From NCBI GenBank assembly GCA_947074275.1, contig CAMTPA010000003.1:1-64000 (forward strand): DNA of 64,000 bases. The letters are read 5' to 3'. This stretch comes from an uncultured Bacteroides sp. (GTDB lineage: Bacteria; Bacteroidota; Bacteroidia; Bacteroidales; Bacteroidaceae). Below are positions 9,701 to 19,426 of the stretch, piece after piece. Below the pieces are notes generated by a model that was not told the DNA's origin, ran no database searches, and saw only the letters and a list, made by a program, of their open reading frames with translations. The translations under genes and the position numbers were made by a program. The stretch's first letter is position 1. Each line of letters opens with the position of its first letter.

Positions 9701-10661
9701 CGTCTTGCAAATAAACATCAAAATCGGCATCTTTGAAAAGGGTGCTTAGTGATTTTCCCAACTCCAGATTGCGATCATCGGTTCGTTTCACTTTTTCTAC
9801 AGCTCTTCTTATCTTGCTTCTCAGCACAAAAAAATGAAGTGAGAATGCCACTAAAGCAACCAAAAGAATGATTAATGCCCAATACACATATTTGGATATG
9901 GGGTTGGTGGGCTGATTGCCAAACCATTGATAATAGATTTTATCGTAGGTTCCATCAGCTAAAAGTGAATTGAATATATTGTTTATATCTCGCATAAGAA
10001 AGCGATCTTTTGAAGCAAAACAAATCTCATAATCGGGTAAATCAGCTTTTGCTACTTTCAAGTTCGTTATCTCTTCGCGAGTAATGATGTCTTTAGCACT
10101 TGCATTGCCCAGCAAAGCTGCGTCTCCTTTGCCTTGTGACAACATTTGAAGCCCTATCTGCATATCGGGCACTAATATTAAATCTTCTTCTTTGGCTAAT
10201 CCTTTTTCGATAAGTAGATGATGAATTAACCCTTGGCGTTTCACGATGATTTTCTTGTCTTGAAGATCGGCCAAGTTTTGGAAATTATCTCCTGTTCTCC
10301 ACACAATGTCGTGCGTGTATTTTTGATAGCCTGTGCTAAAGGTATATTTCTCAGCTCTTTTTTTTGAGAATATCATGGCGGCAGCCATATCTATTTTGTT
10401 GCTATCAAGCAAATTGAAATGGTCGCCAAATGGTATCATTCTAACTTCATAGGGTCTTCCCATTCTTTGAAAAATAACCTCAATGAGATCTATTGAGAAA
10501 CCGTCTATTTCGCCGTTGTAGTTTACAAAACTATATGGGGTATTTCGTTGTTGAGCACCGATTATCACTTTTTGCTGTGAATCTTTGAGTGTTTCTGATG
10601 CAAGCAGAGTGGTGTGTGCTATAAATAGGAAAATTACAAACGAGTATAATCTCATAAACAT
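6789..10661 (-). CDS. Sensor histidine kinase: periplasmic SBP_bac_3-type sensor, TM, multiple PAS domains, HisKA, HATPase; no receiver domain
   Basis: 1290 aa; N-term [37 protein letters not shown] (solute-binding family 3); [23 protein letters not shown] (H box); [48 protein letters not shown]-terminus. Confidence 0.92.
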   Translation of the reverse strand: [1290 protein letters not shown]

Positions 10662-10897
10662 ATATTAATTTTAGCCGCGTGGGTTTTATTTTGAAGTAAT
10701 GAAAAGTCTGCAAGTTTAACAAAAAATCTATAAATGCAAATATATACAAATAATTTATATAGACTTATTGTTTTGTCAATTTTGAAAGCTTTTGGTGTTA
10801 ACTAATGATAAATTATTAATAATTGATGTTAGATTCTCAATGAGCAACTAAGTTTATTCTATGAAATTTAAGATTATGTTTTTATAAAATAAGTGTT

Positions 10898-11842
10898 CTA
10901 ATTGCTCTTTAAACTTCCTGTATCAGTTATCTTCTGCCAAATTCCGTATATGGTCAAAGGCGTATCGGTGTCGTAATAGCAAATGGCCGTGAGCTGATAT
11001 AAATTGTATTTTGCATTTTTGCGACGTTTGAACTCCAATTCGATACTAAGCTCACGAAGTTGGTTGGTGGTCAGTTCGTTGATAAAATCAAGATACTTTG
11101 TTTGATATTGAGGGGATATAAGGTGTATAAATTCTTCCTCGCACATCGCAAATACCGTATCGTCTTTGTCTGTCATTTTACTTATTTTTGTGTCTACATC
11201 GTAGCTCCATCTCATCATTTGCCCAGCTTTTAATGCCAAGTGCATGGTTACTTTCAGCTCATTTTGTTTAAGTAAATCTTCTTTGAAGGCAGTTCGATTG
11301 TGTTTGGTATAAAGATATTTGGTAACAATGCCTTGAGCATTTCGTTTAATAGGATTTACAATGTGCTCAAACTCTTCAAACTTTTTCAATTCGTTGTTGT
11401 ATATACGAACACGTGACACGACGGTTTCTTTCACATTATTAATCATATCCGAGTAGTCTTTGCAATATTGCTCCATATCGTCTGGGTGGATTTTACTTTC
11501 AATATCTTCCAATTCAAAACCCGCAGATTGATAATCCCCATCGGCAAATTTATACAGTTCTTTTCCTATTTCATCAAACATATACACATCTATATCCGAA
11601 TCACGAATCAACGCACCTATCGATTTATTTAGCTCAACGATACGTGTCTCTAAGTTCTGAATCTTTTTTGATGCCTCTTTCAACTTGTTGCGCTGAAATA
11701 CTGAATAGGATGCTATTAAAATAAAAAGAAATGCGAGAGCTACTATTATTATAGCGTCTAAGTCCATCACCTGAAGCGTCAGTAGACTGTTGCCTGGGGG
11801 GAGTAGCAAGAGTAATACATACGTTTTCATAAAATCTGCCAA
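10898..11842 (-). CDS. Membrane-anchored PAS-domain protein, paralogous to the PAS region of the adjacent kinase but lacking kinase domains
   Basis: One TM ([19 protein letters not shown]). Collinear with the kinase: [24 protein letters not shown] vs [41 protein letters not shown] vs [26 protein letters not shown] vs IYGVWKDVT; then stop. Confidence 0.8.
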   Translation of the reverse strand: [314 protein letters not shown]

Positions 11843-12150
11843 TTTATCTTCTTTACCTTATTATTTATATATCTCGTGTTTTTTTTGACTCACGGCCTCA
11901 CTGCTGTGCCAAACTTTGTTATACTTAAATATGATGTTGGTTTATCCAACTTTAATTGGAACGTATTTAAACCATATTTCATAACTGTAACAAAATAAAA
12001 GATAGTTTGCTCATTTGTGAAACATTATTTAACTACGTGGTGGCTCTTTTCTTTTATTAATAAGAAGCTTTTCAGAACGAAGAAATCGTTTTATTTGTTT
12101 TACTTTGTATGCACCATACTTTGGATAATATAAATAACAACAATAAGAAT

Positions 12151-14295
12151 ATGGCGAAAAAGAAAGAAAAAAAGGCTGGTAAACGGATGAATAAGAAGGA
12201 ACTGGCAAACAAAGTGATGGATTTTTTCCAAGAGAAAGCTGGTGAAATAATCGGTTTGAAATACCTTTTCTCGGAGCTTCGCCTCACTACACATCCGCTT
12301 AAAATGCTCTGTATGGACATTTTGTACGACCTTACCGCCGATGATTATCTGACGGAAGTAGAAAAAAACAAGTACAAGTTCAACAGCAGTGGGAGTGAAC
12401 AAATTGGAACATTCCAGCGCAAAAGCAACGGGAAAAATTCGTTTATTCCCGAAGGTGGAGGCGACCCTATATTTGTGGCCGAACGCAACTCTGCTCACGC
12501 TATGAACAATGACAAAGTGAAGATAACCCTCTTTGCCAAGCGAAAAAATCGTCAACCCGAAGGGGAAGTGACCGAAATCATCGAACGCGCCAACGACGTG
12601 TTTGTGGGTACGCTTGAGGTGAACAAAAACTATGCGTTTTTGGTGACCGAAAACCGAACACTTGCCAATGATATATTTATTCCACGCGACAAACTTAAAG
12701 GTGGAAAAACAGGTGATAAAGCGATAGTAAAGGTGATGGAATGGCCCGAAAAAGCCAAAAACCCCATTGGTCAGGTAGTGGACATATTGGGAGTGGCTGG
12801 CGACAACACCACCGAGATGCACGCCATACTTGCCGAGTTTGGATTGCCTTATGTATATCCACAAGCGGTGGAGAAAGCAGCTGATAGAATACCTGCGGAA
12901 ATTACCCCCGAAGAGATTGCACGTCGTGAAGATTTTCGAGGTGTGACCACTTTCACCATCGACCCCAAGGATGCGAAAGATTTTGATGATGCTCTCTCCA
13001 TTCGTAAGCTCGACAATGGTTTGTGGGAGATAGGTGTACACATAGCCGATGTGTCGCACTACGTGGCAGAAGGTAGCATTATTGATAAAGAGGCCGAGAA
13101 ACGAGCAACATCTGTCTATTTGGTAGACCGCACCATACCAATGCTTCCCGAACGTTTGTGTAACTTCCTTTGTTCGCTTCGCCCCAATGAAGAGAAGCTT
13201 GCCTACTCGGTGATTTTTGAGATGAACGACAAGGCAGAGGTGGTAAACTCGCGCATTGTGCATACGGTTATCTATTCCGACCGTCGTTTCACCTACGAAG
13301 AGGCTCAAAATATCATCGAAACAGGCGAAGGAGACTACAAAGAGGAGGTGCTGAAGATGGATCAGTTGGCAAAACTATTGCGTCAGAAGCGATTTGCTGC
13401 TGGTGCTATCAATTTCGATCGCTATGAGGTGAAGTTTGAGATTGATGAAAAAGGCAAACCCATCAGTGTCTATTTTAAAGAGTCGAAAGATGCCAACAAG
13501 CTTGTAGAGGAGTTTATGCTACTTGCCAATCGCACCGTGGCCGAATATGTAGGACGTGTGCCCAAAGGGAAGAAAGCGAAAGTATTCCCTTATCGTATTC
13601 ACGACCTGCCCGACCCAGAAAAATTGGACAACTTAGCGCAGTTCATCGCTCGCTTTGGCTACAAGCTACGCACAAGTGGCACCAAAACCGATATATCCAA
13701 ATCCATCAATCACCTGCTGGACGATGTTCACGGCAAGAAAGAAGAGAATCTGATAGAAACAGTTTCCATCCGTGCGATGCAAAAAGCACGTTACTCTACG
13801 CACAACATCGGACACTATGGTTTGGCATTCGATTATTACTCACACTTCACATCGCCCATTCGTCGATTCCCCGACTTGATGGTGCATCGTTTGCTAACCA
13901 AATACATTGATGGTGGTCGTAGTGTATCGGAAGTGAAATACGAAGGGCTTTGCGAACACAGTTCGACAATGGAGCAAATAGCAGCTAATGCTGAACGTGC
14001 TTCTATCAAATACAAACAGGTAGAGTTTATGAGCGAACGCTTGGGACAAACATTCGATGGAGTGATTTCGGGAGTGACCGAATGGGGGCTTTATGTGGAA
14101 CTAAACGAAAACAAGTGCGAGGGTATGATACCGATGCGCGACTTAGACGATGACTACTATGAGTTCGACGAGAAAAACTACTGCTTGCGTGGCCGTCACA
14201 AACACCGTGTATTTAGCTTGGGCGACACCATTACAATAAAAGTGGCAAGTGCCAACATAGAACGTAAACAATTGGATTTTGCATTGGTAGAATGA
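12151..14295 (+). CDS. rnr: Ribonuclease R
   Basis: TTFTIDPKDAKDFDDALSIRKL, HIADVSHYV, TIPMLPERLCNFLCSLRPNEEKLAYSV, YSHFTSPIRRFPDLMVHRLL, S1-like C-terminus. Start set to MAKKKEKKAGKR. Confidence 0.95.
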   Translation: MAKKKEKKAGKRMNKKELANKVMDFFQEKAGEIIGLKYLFSELRLTTHPLKMLCMDILYDLTADDYLTEVEKNKYKFNSSGSEQIGTFQRKSNGKNSFIPEGGGDPIFVAERNSAHAMNNDKVKITLFAKRKNRQPEGEVTEIIERANDVFVGTLEVNKNYAFLVTENRTLANDIFIPRDKLKGGKTGDKAIVKVMEWPEKAKNPIGQVVDILGVAGDNTTEMHAILAEFGLPYVYPQAVEKAADRIPAEITPEEIARREDFRGVTTFTIDPKDAKDFDDALSIRKLDNGLWEIGVHIADVSHYVAEGSIIDKEAEKRATSVYLVDRTIPMLPERLCNFLCSLRPNEEKLAYSVIFEMNDKAEVVNSRIVHTVIYSDRRFTYEEAQNIIETGEGDYKEEVLKMDQLAKLLRQKRFAAGAINFDRYEVKFEIDEKGKPISVYFKESKDANKLVEEFMLLANRTVAEYVGRVPKGKKAKVFPYRIHDLPDPEKLDNLAQFIARFGYKLRTSGTKTDISKSINHLLDDVHGKKEENLIETVSIRAMQKARYSTHNIGHYGLAFDYYSHFTSPIRRFPDLMVHRLLTKYIDGGRSVSEVKYEGLCEHSSTMEQIAANAERASIKYKQVEFMSERLGQTFDGVISGVTEWGLYVELNENKCEGMIPMRDLDDDYYEFDEKNYCLRGRHKHRVFSLGDTITIKVASANIERKQLDFALVE

Positions 14296-14777
14296 AAACG
14301 ATAGAGATAAAAGATAAGCAACGAGTGGAAGAAATCATCGCTCGTTGCTCTATATGCTATGTAGGTATCACCGATTTAGAAGGAAACCCCTATGTGATAC
14401 CAATGAATTTTGGTTATCGCGATGGGGTGATTTACATTCATTCGGGACCTACGGGTAGTTGCCTCGATATGTTGGAGCAAAACAATCGGGTATGTATCAC
14501 CTTTTGTTCCGATACTGAGTTGGTGTATCAACACGAGCAGGTGGCTTGTAGTTACCGTATGAAGGCACAAAGTGTGATTTGTCGTGGAAGTGTTGGTTTT
14601 ATCGAAGATATGGACGATAAACGCGAAGCACTCCACATCTTGATGCGTCAATATGTGGAGCGTGAGTTTACCTATTCCGATCCTGCTGTGCGCAATGTGA
14701 AGATATGGGAGATACCCATCGATGAAGTGACGGCAAAAGATTATGCTGTACCTCATCAAAAACCAAAGATTGGATAA
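14292..14777 (+). CDS. Pyridoxamine 5'-phosphate oxidase-related flavin-binding family protein (NimA-like)
   Basis: ARCSICYVGITDLEGNPYVIPMNFGYRDGVIYIHSGPTG; ATGA overlap with rnr. Confidence 0.85.
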   Translation: MKTIEIKDKQRVEEIIARCSICYVGITDLEGNPYVIPMNFGYRDGVIYIHSGPTGSCLDMLEQNNRVCITFCSDTELVYQHEQVACSYRMKAQSVICRGSVGFIEDMDDKREALHILMRQYVEREFTYSDPAVRNVKIWEIPIDEVTAKDYAVPHQKPKIG

Positions 14778-14828
14778 TTTGTCTCTGAGTTTTGATAAAA
14801 GAGTTATAACTCGTGTTCTCTTCAGTGT

Positions 14829-15647
14829 ATGGAAAAACTAAAAGTACTGGACTATTCGAATGTTTTTATAGCGAGCTACTTCACGGACAATTGTGAATGT
14901 GGCCACTCCAATGCAGAGCATACATTGATTTACCTATGCTCGGGCGAGTTGGAGATAACAGACCAAGGCAAAAAGAGCACACTGCATAAAGGAGAATGTG
15001 CCTTTATGCGAAGAGATCATAAAATGATGTTGCGTAAGCAGATTGTAGATGGAGAACCATACCAATCGATTGTATTGAAGTTTTCTCGTGGCTTCTTACG
15101 CAATTTTTATAAAGACATCCCCAAAGAATCTTTGCCCGAACAAGCTTATAGAAATAAAGAAAGCCTATGTCTGTTAGAATCTAACAGACCCGATATAAAA
15201 AGCCTCTTCGAGTCTATTATCCCCTATTTTGATTCAGAAACTCAACCTTCGGAAGAATTGTTGCGATTGAAAATGATAGAAGGGATATATGTGCTTTTAA
15301 ATACCGATAAAAACCTATACGCTTCCTTATTCGATTTTACTGAGCCGTGGAAAATCGATTTGATGGATTACTTGAACGAAAACTACATGCAAGAGCTAAC
15401 GATGGAAGAGATAGCAAGCGACACAGGGCGAAGTTTGGCAACCTTTAAGCGCGATTTTAAAAAAATAAGTGATTTGTCTCCACGAAAATGGCTTGTGAAA
15501 AAGCGGCTGGAAGCGGCGCACGAGCTGATAAGAAATGGTAATAAAAAGATTTCGGAAGTGTGCTTGGATGTTGGGTTTAAAAATCTTTCTCACTTTTCTA
15601 AAATATACAAACAGATGTATGGTAGTTCGCCCATAAACAACATCTAA
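14829..15647 (+). CDS. AraC family transcriptional regulator
   Basis: C-terminal MEEIASDTGRSLATFKRDFKKISDLSPRKWLVKKRLEAAHELI...EVCLDVGFKNLSHFSKIYKQMYG. Confidence 0.92.
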   Translation: MEKLKVLDYSNVFIASYFTDNCECGHSNAEHTLIYLCSGELEITDQGKKSTLHKGECAFMRRDHKMMLRKQIVDGEPYQSIVLKFSRGFLRNFYKDIPKESLPEQAYRNKESLCLLESNRPDIKSLFESIIPYFDSETQPSEELLRLKMIEGIYVLLNTDKNLYASLFDFTEPWKIDLMDYLNENYMQELTMEEIASDTGRSLATFKRDFKKISDLSPRKWLVKKRLEAAHELIRNGNKKISEVCLDVGFKNLSHFSKIYKQMYGSSPINNI

Positions 15648-15783
15648 CATCACAATCTTTCTCTGAGTTCTTGGCTTCTATCCTAAAAAGAAGTGAGCTT
15701 CCCAGCAAATTGAAATGACCCTCAAAACAAAGTTGCTATTGAATTTCCACTTTACATTTGCGTTCTATAAAGTTGGAAAAATA

Positions 15784-16947
15784 ATGGAAGATAGAAAAGA
15801 ACAAAAAAATGTGGGTCGCAGAGGCTTTTTGAAGACAATAGCGGCAACTAGTGCGATGTTTGCTTTGCAACCTGCGGTCAACAAGGTAAAAGCGGCCAAC
15901 AATCTGATAACCGATGGAGATTTGTTGGCGGTGGAACAGGGTGATATGCAATATCGAGTATTGGGCACAGGCAAAGCTGCCTTCAAGGTGTCGGCCCTTG
16001 GTTTTGGTGTGATGGGTATGAACTACAATCGCTCACAAGCCCCCGATCGTCAAAAATGTATCCGAATCATCCACGAGGCAGTAGAACGTGGAGTAACACT
16101 TTTCGATACTGCTATTATCTATGGCCCTTTGCGCAATGAGCTGCTTGCTGGTGAGGCTTTAGCCCCATTCAAAGGCAAAGTAAATATTACCACGAAGTTT
16201 GGACACGAAGTTGTTGATGGAAAAAGCACTGGTAGACAAGACAGCAGTCCGAAAACGATACGCCGATATTGTGAAGAGTCGCTACGTCGCTTGCGCATCG
16301 ATTCTATCCCGTTGTTTTACCAACATCGCTTCGACCCCAAAACACCAGTAGAAGAGGTGGCGGCTACCATTGGCGATTTGATAAAAGAAGGCAAGGTGCA
16401 GCACTGGGGAATGTGCGAAGTAAATGCCGACACCATCCGTAAAGCTCACTCCATACAGCCACTTACAGCCATACAGAGTGAGTATCACCTAATGCACCGC
16501 TTGGTAGAAGAGAACGATGTGCTTGAGGTCTGTCGAGAATTAGGCATTGGTTTTGTGCCCTACAGTCCCATTAATCGTGGTTTTCTGGGTGGAAGTATCA
16601 ATGAATATACTATTTTCGACCCCAATAATGACAATCGTCAGACTTTGCCACGCTTTCAGCCCGATGCCATACGTGCCAATACGCGCATCGTAAACGTATT
16701 GCAGCAGTTTGGACACAAATACGGAATGACTTCCTCGCAAGTGGCATTGGGGTGGCTGATGCAAAAAGCTCCTTGGATTGTGCCAATACCCGGAACAACC
16801 AAATCGTCGCACTTGATAGAGAATCTACACACACTTCACTTTAACGTGTCGCCTGAGGAGTGGAATGAGTTGGAAGTAGCCGTGACCGCTATTCCTGTGA
16901 TGGGGGATAGATACAATGCCGAGCAACAACGGCAAGTGGGTCATTGA
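15784..16947 (+). CDS. Aldo/keto reductase with N-terminal Tat-like signal
   Basis: GRRGFLKTIAATSAMFA; LFDTAIIYGPLRNELLAGEAL; VALGWLMQKAPWIVPIPGTTK. Start moved from the ORF-track start. Confidence 0.9.
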   Translation: MEDRKEQKNVGRRGFLKTIAATSAMFALQPAVNKVKAANNLITDGDLLAVEQGDMQYRVLGTGKAAFKVSALGFGVMGMNYNRSQAPDRQKCIRIIHEAVERGVTLFDTAIIYGPLRNELLAGEALAPFKGKVNITTKFGHEVVDGKSTGRQDSSPKTIRRYCEESLRRLRIDSIPLFYQHRFDPKTPVEEVAATIGDLIKEGKVQHWGMCEVNADTIRKAHSIQPLTAIQSEYHLMHRLVEENDVLEVCRELGIGFVPYSPINRGFLGGSINEYTIFDPNNDNRQTLPRFQPDAIRANTRIVNVLQQFGHKYGMTSSQVALGWLMQKAPWIVPIPGTTKSSHLIENLHTLHFNVSPEEWNELEVAVTAIPVMGDRYNAEQQRQVGH

Positions 16948-16993
16948 TGAAATGGGTGATATATGGCGAGTCATCTTGTTGTGTCTTTAATAA

Positions 16994-17059
16994 AACCCTG
17001 CTTTTTTCACGAAAGAACCCTGCTTTTATTCGAATAAAAGCAGGGTTCTTTTGCAATGG
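16994..17059. repeat. 22-bp-period repeat / near-perfect palindrome (locus 1 of the 22-bp array family)
   Basis: aaccctgcttttttcacgaaag (16994-17015) then aaccctgcttttattcgaataa (17016-17037): direct repeat at 22 bp, partly inside the palindrome. Confidence 0.6.
17012..17051. terminator. Bidirectional terminator: 40-bp perfect palindrome
   Basis: AAAGAACCCTGCTTTTATTC|GAATAAAAGCAGGGTTCTTT, between convergent aldo/keto reductase and cysK. Confidence 0.8.
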
Positions 17060-17115
17060 TTTGCTACAAGCCTTGATTTACTAACAATTAAAAAATACTG
17101 ACTGAACAAACTACA

Positions 17116-18063
17116 TTATAATGGATATTCCTCGAAAGCGTAGAGCAATGTGGATAGGTAGCGTTCTCCTGTGTCGGGCAAGAGTGCTACGATGGTTTTG
17201 CCTTTGTTTTCGGGGAGCTTGGCTATTTGGGTGGCTGCCCATACTGCTGCCCCCGATGAAATGCCCACCAACAAGCCTTCGGTAGCGGCAAGCTCTCTGC
17301 CTGTGCGTATGGCATCATCATTCTCCACACCCACTATCGCATCTACAATGGTTGCGTCGAATATCTTTGGCACAAATCCTGCACCGATGCCTTGTATTTT
17401 GTGAGGCCCCGGATTACCACCCGATAATACTGGTGAATCGGCTGGTTCTACCGCCACTATTTTTACCGCTGGGCTGTGTGCTTTCAATGCACGTCCCACC
17501 CCAGTTACGGTGCCTCCTGTGCCTACTCCTGCAACGAAATAGTCAATCTGCCCGTCGGTGTCGCGCCATATCTCTTGTCCTGTGGTGCGTTGGTGCATGG
17601 CAGGATTGGCTGCGTTTTCAAACTGCTGCAAAATAATAGCGTCGGGAGTCGACTCTTGTATTTCTATCGCCTTGGCGATAGCACCCTTCATCCCCTCCGA
17701 TCCGGGTGTCAACACTAATTCTGCCCCCAACGCTTTCAGTAGATTTCTTCGCTCTATACTCATTGTGTCGGGCATTGTGAGTATTAGCTTGTAGCCTTTG
17801 GATGCTGCTACAAAAGCCAATCCTACGCCTGTGTTGCCACTGGTAGGCTCTACAATAGTTGCTCCGGGTTTCAGTATGCCCGATTGTTCGGCCGTTTCTA
17901 TCATAGCCAATGCCACACGATCTTTCACGCTGCCTGCGGGATTGAAATATTCCAATTTCACGATTAGTCGTGCTTCCAATCCGTGCTTTTTATTGTAGTT
18001 GGTAAGCTCCAACAGTGGGGTGTTTCCCACTAAATCTGTCAACCTGTTTGCAATCTTTCCCAT
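17116..18063 (-). CDS. cysK: Cysteine synthase A
   Basis: [78 protein letters not shown]. Confidence 0.96.
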   Translation of the reverse strand: MGKIANRLTDLVGNTPLLELTNYNKKHGLEARLIVKLEYFNPAGSVKDRVALAMIETAEQSGILKPGATIVEPTSGNTGVGLAFVAASKGYKLILTMPDTMSIERRNLLKALGAELVLTPGSEGMKGAIAKAIEIQESTPDAIILQQFENAANPAMHQRTTGQEIWRDTDGQIDYFVAGVGTGGTVTGVGRALKAHSPAVKIVAVEPADSPVLSGGNPGPHKIQGIGAGFVPKIFDATIVDAIVGVENDDAIRTGRELAATEGLLVGISSGAAVWAATQIAKLPENKGKTIVALLPDTGERYLSTLLYAFEEYPL

Positions 18064-18179
18064 CGTTTTTTTTCTTTTTGATTATTAGTTCGTTATGATG
18101 AAACAAAGGTAGCGTATGTGGTTGAGACTCGAAATACCACATTTATGGTAATTTCATACTATAAAAAGGGGGCTTTGGA

Positions 18180-18289
18180 GGCTGATATAACCCCGTTTGC
18201 TGGCAAGCTATATCTACCGACCTGGCAAGCTGTATCTACCGAGCTGGCAAGGCCTACCTACCAACCTGAGAAGGCCTTGCCAACAAATG
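18180..18289. repeat. Degenerate tandem repeat, exact 22-bp period (locus 2)
   Basis: ggcaagctatatctaccgacct / ggcaagctgtatctaccgagct / ggcaaggcctacctaccaacct / gagaaggccttgccaacaaatg, with a weaker unit upstream. Confidence 0.85.
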
Positions 18290-18406
18290 GCCTGACTACG
18301 CTTTGTGGGCGGCTCATCAAACTTGGATATTTTATATTTGGTAACCACAGAAATAGGGGCTATTTTTGTGAACTGGTAGCACTTACAAACCTATTGAGAA
18401 CAACAG

Positions 18407-19426
18407 ATGGATAAAAATACGAAAAAGATATTGATAACAGGAGCGAGCGGCTTCATCGGGAGTTTTTTGGTGGATGAGGCTCTGAGGCAAGGTTATCAAA
18501 CGTGGGCTGGAATGCGCCAGGGAAGTAGCAAACGCTATTTGCAACAACCCGAATTGCGTTTTCTGGTGCTCGACTTTGCCAACGTGGAGGTGCTGAAAGA
18601 GCAACTTGCAGCTTTCAAAGCTACGTTTGGTAAATTCGATTACATTGTGCATTGCGCAGGTGCTACCAAGTGCCGCAACAAAGAGGAGTTCGACCGCACC
18701 AATCACCTGCAAACACGCCATTTTGTAGAGGTGCTCACCACCCTCGATATGATACCCGCGCAGTTTCTTTACATCAGCACGCTTAGCGTGTTTGGCCCTA
18801 TTCGCGAAGGCGACTATTCACCCATACAAGAAACCGATGTGCCTGCCCCCAACACCGCTTACGGGATAAGCAAACTTCGTTCAGAACAATTCCTGCAATC
18901 GCTCACGGGGTTCCCTTATGTCATTTTTCGCCCCACGGGAGTATATGGCCCGCGCGAGGCAGATTATTTCCTGATGGCTAAGTCGATAACCAATCACATC
19001 GATTTTTCGGTGGGCTACACCCGGCAAGACCTCACCTTTGTGTATGTGTGCGATGTGGTGCAAGCTGTTTTCGCTGCAATCGACCGTGGTGTGGTGCGTA
19101 GATCCTATTTCCTGTCTGATGGGAGCGTGTATCCAAGCCGTCGTTTTTCTGACCTAATTCAAAAAGAGTTGGGCAAATCGTTTGTTATTCGGGTGAAATG
19201 TCCGTTAATTGTACTTAAAGTAGTATCTTTGCTGGCCGAAGCGGGTGCAGGGCTTTTTGGCAAGAGTAGTACCCTCAATTCGGACAAATTTAAAATAATG
19301 AAACAGAGAAACTGGCAATGCGATATAACCCCAGCTCAAAAGGAGCTTGGATATGCGCCCCAATACAATTTGGAACGAGGTGTGCGCGAAACCATTGCAT
19401 GGTACAAACGTGAAGGATGGCTTTAG
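18407..19426 (+). CDS. NAD-dependent epimerase/dehydratase family protein (extended SDR)
   Basis: ILITGASGFIGSFLVDEALRQGY; YISTLSVFGPI; NTAYGISKLRSEQFL; FRPTGVYGPREADYFLM. Confidence 0.9.
   Translation: MDKNTKKILITGASGFIGSFLVDEALRQGYQTWAGMRQGSSKRYLQQPELRFLVLDFANVEVLKEQLAAFKATFGKFDYIVHCAGATKCRNKEEFDRTNHLQTRHFVEVLTTLDMIPAQFLYISTLSVFGPIREGDYSPIQETDVPAPNTAYGISKLRSEQFLQSLTGFPYVIFRPTGVYGPREADYFLMAKSITNHIDFSVGYTRQDLTFVYVCDVVQAVFAAIDRGVVRRSYFLSDGSVYPSRRFSDLIQKELGKSFVIRVKCPLIVLKVVSLLAEAGAGLFGKSSTLNSDKFKIMKQRNWQCDITPAQKELGYAPQYNLERGVRETIAWYKREGWL

Noticed and set aside
12100-13308. 402-aa minus-strand ORF antisense to RNase R
   Set aside because: Low-complexity, His/Phe/Val-rich shadow translation with no recognisable domain; the + strand encodes an unmistakable RNase R.
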